Origin: Candidatus Kouleothrix ribensis
Lineage (GTDB): Bacteria; Chloroflexota; Chloroflexia; Chloroflexales; Roseiflexaceae
Direction of reading: 5' to 3'
Assembly (NCBI GenBank): GCA_016722075.1
Contig: JADKGW010000001.1
Location: 2,604,001-2,668,000, forward strand
Length of the DNA stretch: 64,000 nucleotides
Numbering within the stretch: the first letter of the stretch is position 1; each line of letters opens with the position of its first letter. The notes beneath the pieces were generated by a model. That model saw only the letters and a program-made list of their open reading frames with translations, was not told the origin of the DNA and did no database searches. Below, one piece after another: positions 17,308 to 25,050 of this stretch. A program made the translations under genes and the position numbers.

Positions 17308-18810
17308 ATGGGTACGCCACCAGATACGCAGGTAGGCGCCGGGCCGAGCGTGCAGAGCAATGGCCGTGGCCACGCAATTGTGATTGGCGGCAGCATCACC
17401 GGCATGCTCGCGGCACGCGTGCTCGCGGATCACTTCGAGCGGGTCACGGTTATCGAGCGCGACCAGGTGCCAGACGAGCCGGGCTTTCGCAAAGGGGTGC
17501 CCCAATCGCGGCACATCCATCTGTTGCTGCTGCGCGGCAAGCAAATTCTCGAGCAGCTATTCCCCGGCCTGGTGTCGGATCTGATCATGGCAGGCGCCCC
17601 GGAAGTCGACTTTGTTGCCGATGCCAAGCGCTTTAGCCCGGCGGCGGGCTGGGGCCCGCGCTTCCCCTCGAAATTCGCGCTGGCGCCGTGCAGCCGCGAG
17701 CTGCTGGAATGGGCCATCCGCCGGCACCTGGTTGCAAACCCCACGATCACATACCGTGCCGGCTACGAAGTGCGTGAGCTGATCGCCAGCGCCGACCGCA
17801 GCAGTGTGGTTGGCGTGCAGATGCATGCGCGCACGACTGACGCAGCGCCGCAACCTGCGACCGCGCTGTATGCCGACCTGGTAGTCGATGCCAGCGGGCG
17901 CGACTCGCGCACGCCGAGGTGGCTGGAATCGATGGGCTATGTAGCACCGGCGACGACCAAGGTCAACTCGTTTCTGGGGTATGCCAGCCGCTACTACGAC
18001 ATCCCGCAGGAAGTGCGGGCCGACTGGAAGATCCTGTGGGTGCTGAGCAACCCGCCCGCCACCACCCGCACCGGGGGCATCCTACCCGTCGAGCGGAATC
18101 GCTGGATGGTCAGCATGTTCGGCGCCGCGCACGACTACCCGCCGACCGACGAGGCCGGCTTTCTGGAGTTTGCGCGCGGCCTGGCGCACCCGGCGATCTA
18201 TGATGTGCTCAGGCGCTCAACATCCCTCTCGCCGATTTATGGCTACCGGCGCACCGAAAACGTGCTGCACCACTACGAGCGGCTACCACGCCAGCCCGAG
18301 CGCCTGATCGTAATCGGCGATGCCGTCTCGGCCTTCAACCCATTCTACGCCCAGGGGATGACGATCATGGCCATCGCCGCGCAGCTGCTCGATCGCTGCC
18401 TGCACGAGCAGCGCCGCCAGGCCAATGGCGAACTGACCGGCTTCGCGCAACGCTTCCAGCGCGCGCTGGCGAAGAGCAATGCGACGCCCTGGATGCTGGC
18501 CACCGGCGCGGATTTCCTGTACCCAACCACCGAAGGCGGCCAGCGCAGCTGGCTGATGCGCTTGATGCAGGGGTATGTCGACCAGGCCTGGGCGGTGGGT
18601 GCAAGCGAGCCGCAGGTCTACACCGCCTTCCTCGATGTGATGAACCTGCTCCAATCGCCGGCAGCGCTGTTTCGGCCAGCCGTGCTCACGGCAGTGCTCA
18701 AGCACAAGCTACGGCCCACGCCAGCCCCGATCGACAGCGACATAGCCACGCCGCCGGAAGCCAGCGTAGGCCAGCGCGAGCGCTCGGTGGGCGATCAGCT
18801 TGACAGATAG
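17308..18810 (+). CDS. FAD-dependent monooxygenase, terpene-locus tailoring candidate
   Basis: The 500-residue flavoprotein has an N-terminal dinucleotide-binding motif (VIGGSITGMLAARVL, then VTVIERD at the end of the second strand), a mid-protein DASGRDSRTPRWL, and a late flavin-binding GDAVSAFNPFYAQGM, the order seen in PHBH-type/squalene-epoxidase-like monooxygenases. It would use NAD(P)H and oxygen to hydroxylate or epoxidise a small hydrophobic substrate. The ribosome site AAGGAG overlaps the end of the STAS gene, so the three genes from 15209 look like one operon. Acting on the terpene product is inference from position. The last codons overlap the -35 box of the thr leader promoter. 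Confidence 0.8.
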   Translation: MGTPPDTQVGAGPSVQSNGRGHAIVIGGSITGMLAARVLADHFERVTVIERDQVPDEPGFRKGVPQSRHIHLLLLRGKQILEQLFPGLVSDLIMAGAPEVDFVADAKRFSPAAGWGPRFPSKFALAPCSRELLEWAIRRHLVANPTITYRAGYEVRELIASADRSSVVGVQMHARTTDAAPQPATALYADLVVDASGRDSRTPRWLESMGYVAPATTKVNSFLGYASRYYDIPQEVRADWKILWVLSNPPATTRTGGILPVERNRWMVSMFGAAHDYPPTDEAGFLEFARGLAHPAIYDVLRRSTSLSPIYGYRRTENVLHHYERLPRQPERLIVIGDAVSAFNPFYAQGMTIMAIAAQLLDRCLHEQRRQANGELTGFAQRFQRALAKSNATPWMLATGADFLYPTTEGGQRSWLMRLMQGYVDQAWAVGASEPQVYTAFLDVMNLLQSPAALFRPAVLTAVLKHKLRPTPAPIDSDIATPPEASVGQRERSVGDQLDR

Positions 18811-18828
18811 CGGCTCTGCCGTTATAGT
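18800..18828 (+). promoter_or_regulatory. Strong sigma70-like promoter for the thr leader and thrC
   Basis: A consensus TTGACA (18800-18805), a 17-base spacer and TATAGT (18823-18828). The -35 box overlaps the stop codon of the monooxygenase gene. Transcription would begin near 18835, about 25 bases before the leader ATG. Confidence 0.75.
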
Positions 18829-18858
18829 AGCAGCGCATTGATCGGACGAGGCACCTGT

Positions 18859-18948
18859 ATGTTGCACCGTTGGTTTGACACTACCACCACTACGACCGCG
18901 ATGACTAGCATCGCGGCGTGTGTGCGTGGGAGGGAACCCGGTCGATAG
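18859..18948 (+). CDS. Threonine-rich leader peptide (attenuation control of thrC)
   Basis: A 29-codon ORF, MLHRWFDTTTTTTAMTSIAA followed by CVRGREPGR. Codons 8-13 are six consecutive Thr codons (ACT, ACC, ACC, ACT, ACG, ACC), with a seventh Thr at codon 16 and one Ile at codon 18. GAGG lies 7 bases before the ATG. It sits between a strong promoter and a terminator and just upstream of threonine synthase, the same logic as thrL of enterobacteria, whose peptide is also Thr/Ile-rich. The peptide is too short for ordinary gene calling. Its role would be to report Thr-tRNA charging by ribosome stalling; the peptide itself need have no function. Confidence 0.85.
   Translation: MLHRWFDTTTTTTAMTSIAACVRGREPGR
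18896..18916 (+). promoter_or_regulatory. Pause-type hairpin within the thr leader
   Basis: A perfect 8-base-pair stem, CCGCGATG (18896-18903) with CATCGCGG (18909-18916), around a 5-base loop. It begins at the last of the six Thr codons, where a transcriptional pause hairpin is expected in ribosome-mediated attenuation. A ribosome stalled on the Thr run would cover its left arm. Confidence 0.6.
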
Positions 18949-18999
18949 GCTCAGGCCCAGTGATGTGCGCCCCCTCCTGTAAAGGACGGGGGCCTTTTT
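18929..18999 (+). terminator. thrC attenuator: terminator and competing antiterminator arm
   Basis: The terminator hairpin is 18969-18994 (GCCCCCTCCT, loop, AGGACGGGGGC with one bulged base) followed by TTTTT at 18995-18999. Its left arm contains CCCTCC (18972-18977), which is exactly complementary to GGAGGG at 18929-18934, inside codons 24-26 of the leader ORF. A ribosome stalled on Thr codons leaves GGAGGG free to form an antiterminator; a ribosome that finishes the peptide (stop at 18946) covers it, allowing termination. The pairing model is inference from the sequence; the terminator itself is plain. Confidence 0.75.
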
Positions 19000-19079
19000 A
19001 TTGTCGATTTCGGATTGCCCAGCGCGGCGGCAGGCCCAAGCTGCAACCCGACATCGGCACTCTGCAACCTGGAGGTCGT

Positions 19080-20120
19080 ATGCTGCTCGAGCGTTACCGT
19101 GAGTTCCTGCCAATCAACGAGCGAACACCGCTGCTGACACTCAACGAAGGCGACACCCCGCTGGTGGCCGCGCCGCGCCTGGCCGCCAGCCTGGGCGTGC
19201 GCGAGCTGCTGCTCAAATTCGAAGGCCTGAACCCGACCGGGTCGTTCAAGGATCGCGGCATGGTCATGGCCGTAGCCAAGGCGCTCGAGGCCGGCGCGAC
19301 CTCGATCATCTGCGCCTCGACCGGCAACACCTCGGCCAGCGCGGCGGCCTACGCGGCACGCGCAGGCATCGAGGCGATCGTCGTGGTGCCGGCCGGCAAG
19401 ATCGCCCTGGGCAAGCTGGCCCAGGCGCTGATGTACGGCGCGCGGCTGCTGGTGATCGAAGGCAACTTCGACCAGGCGCTCGACACCGTGCGCGAACTGT
19501 CCGATCGCTTCCCGGTGACGCTGGTCAACTCAGTCAACCCACACCGGCTCGAAGGCCAGACCACCGCAGCCTACGAGATCTGCGACGCGCTGGGCGGCGC
19601 GCCCGACGCGCTGTGCCTGCCGGTAGGCAATGCCGGCAATATCAGCGCCTACTGGCTGGGCTTCAGCCGCTACCACGCCGCCGGCAAGATCGCCCGCCGG
19701 CCACTGATGCTCGGCTTCCAGGCCGCCGGCGCAGCCCCGATCGTCCATGGCGCGCCGGTAGCGCACCCCGAAACGGTCGCGACCGCGATCCGGATCGGCA
19801 ACCCGGCCAGCTGGAAGCTCGCGCTCAACGCGCGCGATGAGTCGGGCGGGCTGATCGACTGCGTGACCGACGATCAGATCATCGCAGCCTGGCGCGAGCT
19901 GGCGCGGCTCGAGGGCGTGTTCTGCGAGCCGGCCTCGGCAGCCGGGGTAGCCGGGCTGCGCATGCTCGTGCAGCAGGGCCGCGCCGAGCGCGACGCGCGC
20001 TACGTTGCCGTGTTGACCGGCCATGGTCTGAAAGATCCCGGCCTGGCAGTCGAGCAGTTCGCCAGGCCCGAACCAGTGGCCGCCGACATGGCATCGATCG
20101 TGAAATGGCTGGGCTGGTAG
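19080..20120 (+). CDS. thrC: Threonine synthase
   Basis: The 346-residue PLP enzyme converts O-phosphohomoserine to threonine, the last step of the pathway. It has TPLLTLNEGDTPLVAAPRLA at the start, the PLP lysine in GSFKDRG (Lys57), the SNASTGNTSASAAAYAAR-like loop seen here as CASTGNTSASAAAYAARAG, and the phosphate-binding GNAGNISAYW. The start ATG has GGAGG 4 bases upstream; a frame open further left has no coding support and overlaps the leader terminator. Length matches the short bacterial class. It is the first full gene after the attenuator and is followed by a minisatellite and aspartokinase. Confidence 0.95.
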   Translation: MLLERYREFLPINERTPLLTLNEGDTPLVAAPRLAASLGVRELLLKFEGLNPTGSFKDRGMVMAVAKALEAGATSIICASTGNTSASAAAYAARAGIEAIVVVPAGKIALGKLAQALMYGARLLVIEGNFDQALDTVRELSDRFPVTLVNSVNPHRLEGQTTAAYEICDALGGAPDALCLPVGNAGNISAYWLGFSRYHAAGKIARRPLMLGFQAAGAAPIVHGAPVAHPETVATAIRIGNPASWKLALNARDESGGLIDCVTDDQIIAAWRELARLEGVFCEPASAAGVAGLRMLVQQGRAERDARYVAVLTGHGLKDPGLAVEQFARPEPVAADMASIVKWLGW

Positions 20121-20127
20121 CTATTCT

Positions 20128-20509
20128 GACACGGAGACACGGAGACACGGAGACACGGTGACACGGTGACACGGAGACACGGTGACACGGTGACACGGTG
20201 ACACGGTGACACGGTGACACGGAGACACGGAGACACGGTGACACGGTGACACGGAGACACGGTGACACGGTGACCCGATGCCTATTCTGTCTCGAAGGCC
20301 ATCTGGTCATCTGGTCATCTGGTCATCTTGTCAGGTTACGGGGTGACACGGTGACACGATGACACGGAGACCCGATGCCTATTCTGTCTCGAAGGCCATC
20401 TGGTCATCTGGTCATCTTGTCATCTTGTCAGGTTACGGGGTGACACGGAGACACGGAGACACGGAGACACGGAGACACGGAGACACGGAGACACGGAGAC
20501 ACGGAGACA
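20128..20509. repeat. 8-bp minisatellite (GACACGGA/T) with a duplicated spacer
   Basis: Three arrays of GACACGGA or GACACGGT units lie at about 20128-20275 (roughly 18 units), 20343-20371 and 20441-20509 (roughly 8 units). Between them, a spacer that starts CGATGCCTATTCTGTCTCGA and contains its own 8-bp run (CATCTGGT, two to three units) occurs twice, at about 20276-20342 and 20373-20440. The repeat fills most of the 499-base gap between thrC and aspartokinase. Several frames stay open through it only because 8-bp units cycle without stops; I treat none as a gene. Confidence 0.85.
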
Positions 20510-20619
20510 AGATCAGACATGGCAAGATGAACCGCTCATGCAGCGCCCCTTATCATCTTGTCGAAAATACTGTCAACGGCGATGCAAGCGCTCGTGAGTG
20601 AGCCTTTATAAAGGACAAC

Positions 20620-22023
20620 ATGATGTCCATTCTGGTGATGAAATTTGGCGGTACATCGGTGGGCAGCGCCGCCGCAATCGAGGCGCTGGTGGCGATCACG
20701 CGCGACCAGCTGAAGCAATGGGATCACGCGGTGGTGGTGGTGTCGGCCATGAGCGGCGTGACCGACCAGCTGCTGAAGGGGGCCACTAGCGCGGCAGCCG
20801 GCGACCAGGTGCGCTACAAAACGATCGCCGCAAACCTGCGCGAGAAGCACGCCGCCGCGCTGGCCGAGCTGGTGCGCGACCCGGCCGCCGCCAATGCGAC
20901 GCGCGCACCGATCGAGCAGCTAATCGACGAATTCGAGCTGCTGTGCCATAGTGTGGGCGTGCTGGGCGAGGCCTCGCCGCGCGCGATCGACGCAATCTCG
21001 AGCCTGGGCGAGCGCATGAGCGTACGGCTGGTGGCAGCGGCACTGTGCGCACATGGCTGCGCAGCCGAGGCGATCGACGCAACCGAGATCGTGATCACCA
21101 GCGCGCACTTCGGCAGCGCGGTGCCGCATCAGCAGCCCACCCGCGAGTACACACGTGCCCGGCTGCTGCCGCTGCTCGCGAATGGCGTGGTGCCGGTGAT
21201 CACCGGCTTCATCGGCGCCACCGAGCACGGCGCCACCACCACGCTTGGCCGCGGCGGCAGCGACTACAGTGGCGCGATTGTCGGGGCGGCGCTCGACGCC
21301 GACGAAGTAGCGATCTACACCGACGTGGACGGCGTGATGACCACCGACCCGCGGCTGGCACCCGATGCGCGGGTCATCCCGCTGATCTCGTACGCCGAGA
21401 TGGGCGAGCTGGCCTACTTCGGCGCCAAAGTGCTGCACCCGCGCACCATCCGGCCGGTGGTCGAGCACGGCATCCCACTGCGCATCCGCAACACCTTCAA
21501 CGCCGGCCACCCCGGCACGCTGGTGGTGCGCGAGTCGCAGGCGAATGGCCGGGCGATCAAGGCCGTGAGCGCGATCAAGGCCATGAGCATGATTACGGTC
21601 GAAGGCCGCGGCATGATCGGCGTGCCAGGGGTGGCCGCGCGCACCTTCGGCGCGGTGGCCAGCGCCGGCGCGAATGTGCTGATGATCTCGCAGGCCTCGT
21701 CGGAGCAGAGCATCTGCTTCGTGGTGCCATTCAGCTCGTCGCCGGCGGTGGTGCAGGCGCTCGAAGACGGGCTAGCAAACGAGCTGGCGCGCCGCGATGT
21801 CGACCGGATCGCCGCGCGCGACGACGTGGTGATCGTCACGGCGGTGGGCGCGGGCATGCGCGAGACGCCCGGCGTGGCCAGCCAGGTGTTTGGCGCGCTG
21901 GCCGAGCGCACGATCAACGTGATCGCGATCGCACAGGGTTCGTCGGAATGCTCGATCAGCGTGGTGGTGTCGCACGAAGATGCCGACGCGGCGGTGCGAG
22001 CGATCCACGCGCTGACGATCTGA
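20620..22023 (+). CDS. lysC: Aspartate kinase with tandem ACT domains
   Basis: The 467-residue enzyme phosphorylates aspartate, the first step to threonine, methionine, lysine and isoleucine. The kinase domain has MKFGGTSVG with the catalytic Lys and the later TTTLGRGGSDYSGAIV and YTDVDGVMTTDPR motifs; two ACT domains follow (from about residues 325 and 405, ITVEGRGMIGVPGVAARTF and VTAVGAGMRETPGVASQVF), the sites for feedback by amino acids. The layout resembles the kinase half of ThrA-type enzymes but no homoserine dehydrogenase is fused. The symbol is generic; which amino acid inhibits it cannot be read here. AAAGGA lies just upstream of the ATG pair 20620/20623. Confidence 0.93.
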   Translation: MMSILVMKFGGTSVGSAAAIEALVAITRDQLKQWDHAVVVVSAMSGVTDQLLKGATSAAAGDQVRYKTIAANLREKHAAALAELVRDPAAANATRAPIEQLIDEFELLCHSVGVLGEASPRAIDAISSLGERMSVRLVAAALCAHGCAAEAIDATEIVITSAHFGSAVPHQQPTREYTRARLLPLLANGVVPVITGFIGATEHGATTTLGRGGSDYSGAIVGAALDADEVAIYTDVDGVMTTDPRLAPDARVIPLISYAEMGELAYFGAKVLHPRTIRPVVEHGIPLRIRNTFNAGHPGTLVVRESQANGRAIKAVSAIKAMSMITVEGRGMIGVPGVAARTFGAVASAGANVLMISQASSEQSICFVVPFSSSPAVVQALEDGLANELARRDVDRIAARDDVVIVTAVGAGMRETPGVASQVFGALAERTINVIAIAQGSSECSISVVVSHEDADAAVRAIHALTI

Positions 22024-22143
22024 GCGGCTACCCGCCGGTGTACCTGGCGATCGAGCCGGGCATACGAGCAGCGTGCGCATGCGCGTAGCCACAGGTATCC
22101 GCCGCGTGGCGCCCCAACCGTGAACAAGAGCAAGGAGACGCGA

Positions 22144-23040
22144 ATGGATCGAGCATTCTGGCAGGCATTCCTCGAATCAGACGAAGCCGTGCCGGCTGGA
22201 CATACCGTCGAGGCATTAACGCCCGAGCTGCTGGGCTACCTTGGCTCGCCCGACGCATACCTGCGCGACGAGGTAGCCTACCCGGTGCTCGACAGCTGGA
22301 TCAGCCATGGCCTCTACCCGGCCGAGCAGCTGCGCGCCATGCTTGGCCAGCTCGCAAGCAACCTCGAGGTCGGGCTGGGCGAGCAGGGCGACGACCGCGT
22401 GTTTCTGCGCACATTCTCGCTTCTGGTCGCCAACGAGATCCTCGAGCGCGACAATCTGCAGCCGTTTCTGAACGCCGCCGAGCTGCGCGATTGGCTCGAG
22501 CGGGCGCTGCGCTACCTGGCGGCCGAGCGCGACTTACGCGGCTATACTGGAGCCAGCGGCTGGGCGCACTCGGCGGCGCACACCGCCGACACGCTGTGGG
22601 TACTTTCGCGCAGCCGCTACCTGGGCCAGGCCGACCTGATACGCATCCTCGATGCGATTAGCGCCAAGATCAGCGCGCCAGTTGCGCATATATACCTGTA
22701 TGGCGAAGATCAGCGCATGGCTGCCGTGATCATGTCAATTCTTCGGCGTGAGCTACTGGATCTGGCGGCATTGCAGGAATGGCTGGCCCGCCTGGTGGCA
22801 CCAAGCAGCAGGTTCTGGAGCGCCGGCGACTTTGCGGAACCCCAGGCCAGCGCGCTGCTCAACACCAAACTGTTGCTGCATAGCACCTATGCGCAGCTGC
22901 TGCTGGGCAGCCGGGTGCCGCGCTACCGCCCCGACCCAGCCTATTTTAAACGTGCGCCGAGTGTACGCGATGCGCTATTGCCGGCGCTGGCCGAGGCGCT
23001 GCGGGCGATTGAGCCGCATAGCTACGCAGCGAAGGAGTGA
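22144..23040 (+). CDS. DUF2785 family protein
   Basis: The 298-residue, nearly all-helical protein carries the family pattern ASGWAHSAAHTADTLWVLSR at about residues 140-160, with a His pair typical of DUF2785. No membrane segment or signal peptide is seen. The ATG at 22144 is chosen because AAGGAG lies 6 bases upstream, inside a longer open frame starting with GTG. Function is unknown. It sits between aspartokinase and an acetyltransferase, all in one direction. Confidence 0.75.
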   Translation: MDRAFWQAFLESDEAVPAGHTVEALTPELLGYLGSPDAYLRDEVAYPVLDSWISHGLYPAEQLRAMLGQLASNLEVGLGEQGDDRVFLRTFSLLVANEILERDNLQPFLNAAELRDWLERALRYLAAERDLRGYTGASGWAHSAAHTADTLWVLSRSRYLGQADLIRILDAISAKISAPVAHIYLYGEDQRMAAVIMSILRRELLDLAALQEWLARLVAPSSRFWSAGDFAEPQASALLNTKLLLHSTYAQLLLGSRVPRYRPDPAYFKRAPSVRDALLPALAEALRAIEPHSYAAKE

Positions 23041-23162
23041 CTAAAGAGGCAGGGATGCAGGGGACAAAGATGGCACGATGATCTTGTTATCGCATCGCCT
23101 TATCATCGTTATCACCAGGCCGTGGTGGCTTGTGTCTCGTGTCTTTCAGGTGGGAGTACCCG

Positions 23163-23708
23163 ATGCAGCGCTACACACACCCAACCGCACGCGGCGAGGT
23201 CGGCATCCGCCCGACGCGCGAAAGCGATGCTGAAGCCTACCGCGCGCTACGGCTGGCGGCGCTGCGGGCGCACCCCGAGGCATTTGGCGCCGACTACGCG
23301 CAGAGCGCGGCCCAGCCGCCGGCATACTGGCAGGAGCGTATGCGCCGCGGCGCGGGCGGCGAGCACGGCGTGTCCTACGTGGCCGAGGCCGCCGGCGCAC
23401 TGGTCGGCATCACCGGGCTGGTACGCCACCACGACGAGCCGAAGGATCGCCACGCCGGCCTGATCGTCAGCGTGTATGTGGCGCCGGAATGGCGCGGGGC
23501 TGGTGTCGCCAGCGCGCTGCTGGAAGCCTGCCTGGCATGGGCGCGACAGCTCGAGCTGCGGCTGGTTCGGCTCGCGGTGGCCACCAGCAACACCCCGGCG
23601 ATCCGCACCTACCTGCGCCACGGCTTCACAGTCTATGGCGTTGAACCCGAGGCGATCGGCTATGGCGGCCAGTATTACGACGAGCTGCTCATGGTCAAAC
23701 GCCTATAG
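23163..23708 (+). CDS. GNAT-family N-acetyltransferase
   Basis: The 181-residue protein has the GNAT order: an N-terminal strand-helix (IRPTRESDAEAYRALRLAAL), a central strand (YVAEAAGALVGITGLV), the acetyl-CoA motif YVAPEWRGAGVASALLEACL, and a late NTPAIRTYLRHGFTVYG. It should acetylate a small molecule or protein amine. GGGAG precedes the ATG by 6 bases. No substrate is suggested by the neighbours. Confidence 0.88.
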   Translation: MQRYTHPTARGEVGIRPTRESDAEAYRALRLAALRAHPEAFGADYAQSAAQPPAYWQERMRRGAGGEHGVSYVAEAAGALVGITGLVRHHDEPKDRHAGLIVSVYVAPEWRGAGVASALLEACLAWARQLELRLVRLAVATSNTPAIRTYLRHGFTVYGVEPEAIGYGGQYYDELLMVKRL

Positions 23709-23757
23709 CATTACCTGATTCGCGACGGTAATCACAGCATCGATAGGAGAACAGCCC

Positions 23758-24816
23758 ATGCCACGCACAAAGATGCCCATCGCCATCCTTGGCGCAACCG
23801 GCGCCGTGGGCCAGCGCATGATCCAGCTGCTGGCCAACCACCCCTGGTTCGAGATCGCCGCGCTGACCGGCTCGGATCGCACGATTGGCCGGCCGTACGG
23901 CGAGCTGGTGCGCTGGGTGCTCGACGACGCGCCGCCGCCCGAGATCGCGCGCATGATCGTGCGGCCGAGCGAGCACGTGGCCGACGTAGCCCTGGCGCTC
24001 TCGGCGCTACCGACCGACGCAGCGACGGCGATCGAGCCGCTGTGGGCCGAGCGCGTGGCGGTATGCTCGAACGCCTCGACCTACCGCATGACACCGGATG
24101 TGCCGCTGCTCATCCCCGAGGTGAACCCCGAGCACCTGGCGCTGATCGAACGCCAGCGTGCCGAGCGCGGCTGGCGCGGCTGCCTGATCACCAACCCGAA
24201 CTGCTCGACGATTGGGATCGTGATGGCGCTGAAGCCGCTGCACAGCGCGTTCGGCATCACCACGGTACACGCCGCCACGCTCCAGGCGATCTCGGGGGCA
24301 GGCTACCCCGGCGTGGCCTCGCTCGACATCCTCGACAATATCGTGCCGAACATCGCCAATGGCGGCGAAGAAGCCAAGATCGAAACCGAGCCGCTCAAGC
24401 TGCTGGGCGAGGTGGCCGACGGCCGTGTGCGCGAAGCCCAGATCGGCATCAGCGCACAGGTGACGCGCGTGCCGGTGATCGACGGGCACACCGCGCTGCT
24501 CTCAATCGGCTTCGAGCGCAAGCCCTCAGTCGAGGCCGCGCTGGCCGCGCTGGCCGGCTTCCGCGCGCCCGCGCAGGTGCGCGAGCTGCCGAGCGCGCCG
24601 GAGCTGCCGGTGATCGTGCGCGGCGAATCCGACCGCCCGCAGCCCCGCCGCGACCGCGACGCCGGCAAGGGCATGAGCGCCAGCGTCGGGCGGGTGCGGC
24701 CGTGCAACCTGCTCGACCTGCGCATGGTCGTGCTGTCGCACAACACCATCCGCGGCGCGGCCGGCGGCGCACTGCTGAACGCCGAGCTGCTGGTGGCGGC
24801 GGGGGTGGTGGCGTAA
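23758..24816 (+). CDS. asd: Aspartate-semialdehyde dehydrogenase
   Basis: The 352-residue enzyme reduces aspartyl phosphate to the semialdehyde, the step after aspartokinase. It has the N-terminal GATGAVGQRM nucleotide motif, the active-site Cys149 in TNPNCSTIG, the AISGAGYPGVASLDILDN segment, and the GEEAKIETEPLKLLG motif typical of the archaeal/fungal-type ASADH rather than the enterobacterial type. The late SVGRVRPCNLLDLRMVVLSH also fits. AGGAG lies 8 bases before the ATG. With thrC and aspartokinase it forms a loose aspartate-family cluster. Confidence 0.94.
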   Translation: MPRTKMPIAILGATGAVGQRMIQLLANHPWFEIAALTGSDRTIGRPYGELVRWVLDDAPPPEIARMIVRPSEHVADVALALSALPTDAATAIEPLWAERVAVCSNASTYRMTPDVPLLIPEVNPEHLALIERQRAERGWRGCLITNPNCSTIGIVMALKPLHSAFGITTVHAATLQAISGAGYPGVASLDILDNIVPNIANGGEEAKIETEPLKLLGEVADGRVREAQIGISAQVTRVPVIDGHTALLSIGFERKPSVEAALAALAGFRAPAQVRELPSAPELPVIVRGESDRPQPRRDRDAGKGMSASVGRVRPCNLLDLRMVVLSHNTIRGAAGGALLNAELLVAAGVVA

Positions 24817-24891
24817 TGCGTGTGGGGACACACCGATACGCCCACGCACGCACCCACATGTGCCCATGCGCCCACCAGCGGGTGTGTACGC

Positions 24892-24949
24892 GCGAAGCAT
24901 TTGCCAGCGACTTCCATTCACAGCAGGCAATTGGCGGCAAATGCGTCGC
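24892..24949. repeat. Inverted repeat between asd and the aminotransferase gene
   Basis: GCGAAGCATTTGCC (24892-24905) and GGCAAATGCGTCGC (24936-24949) are complementary over 14 bases with one mismatch, around a 30-base loop. It looks like a solitary REP-type palindrome. The rest of 24817-25050 is repetitive CAC/CGC-rich sequence with no gene. Confidence 0.55.
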
Positions 24950-25050
24950 CCCTACGCCACACGGCCGCGCACCCGCCACACGGCGACGGATCATGCATCG
25001 TGACGCTGATACGCGTATCTGCACACAACCATAGAAGGAGCGCCAACCCT

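Noticed and set aside
18859..19000. T-box or metabolite riboswitch as the thrC leader
   Set aside because: There is no TGGN antiterminator bulge with a matching specifier loop, nor any aptamer core I know; the Thr-rich ORF plus terminator explains the region better.
20128..20509. Long frames through the minisatellite as coding genes, or the array as CRISPR
   Set aside because: The frames are artefacts of an 8-bp unit that lacks stops. Units are contiguous, with no unique spacers, so it is not CRISPR.
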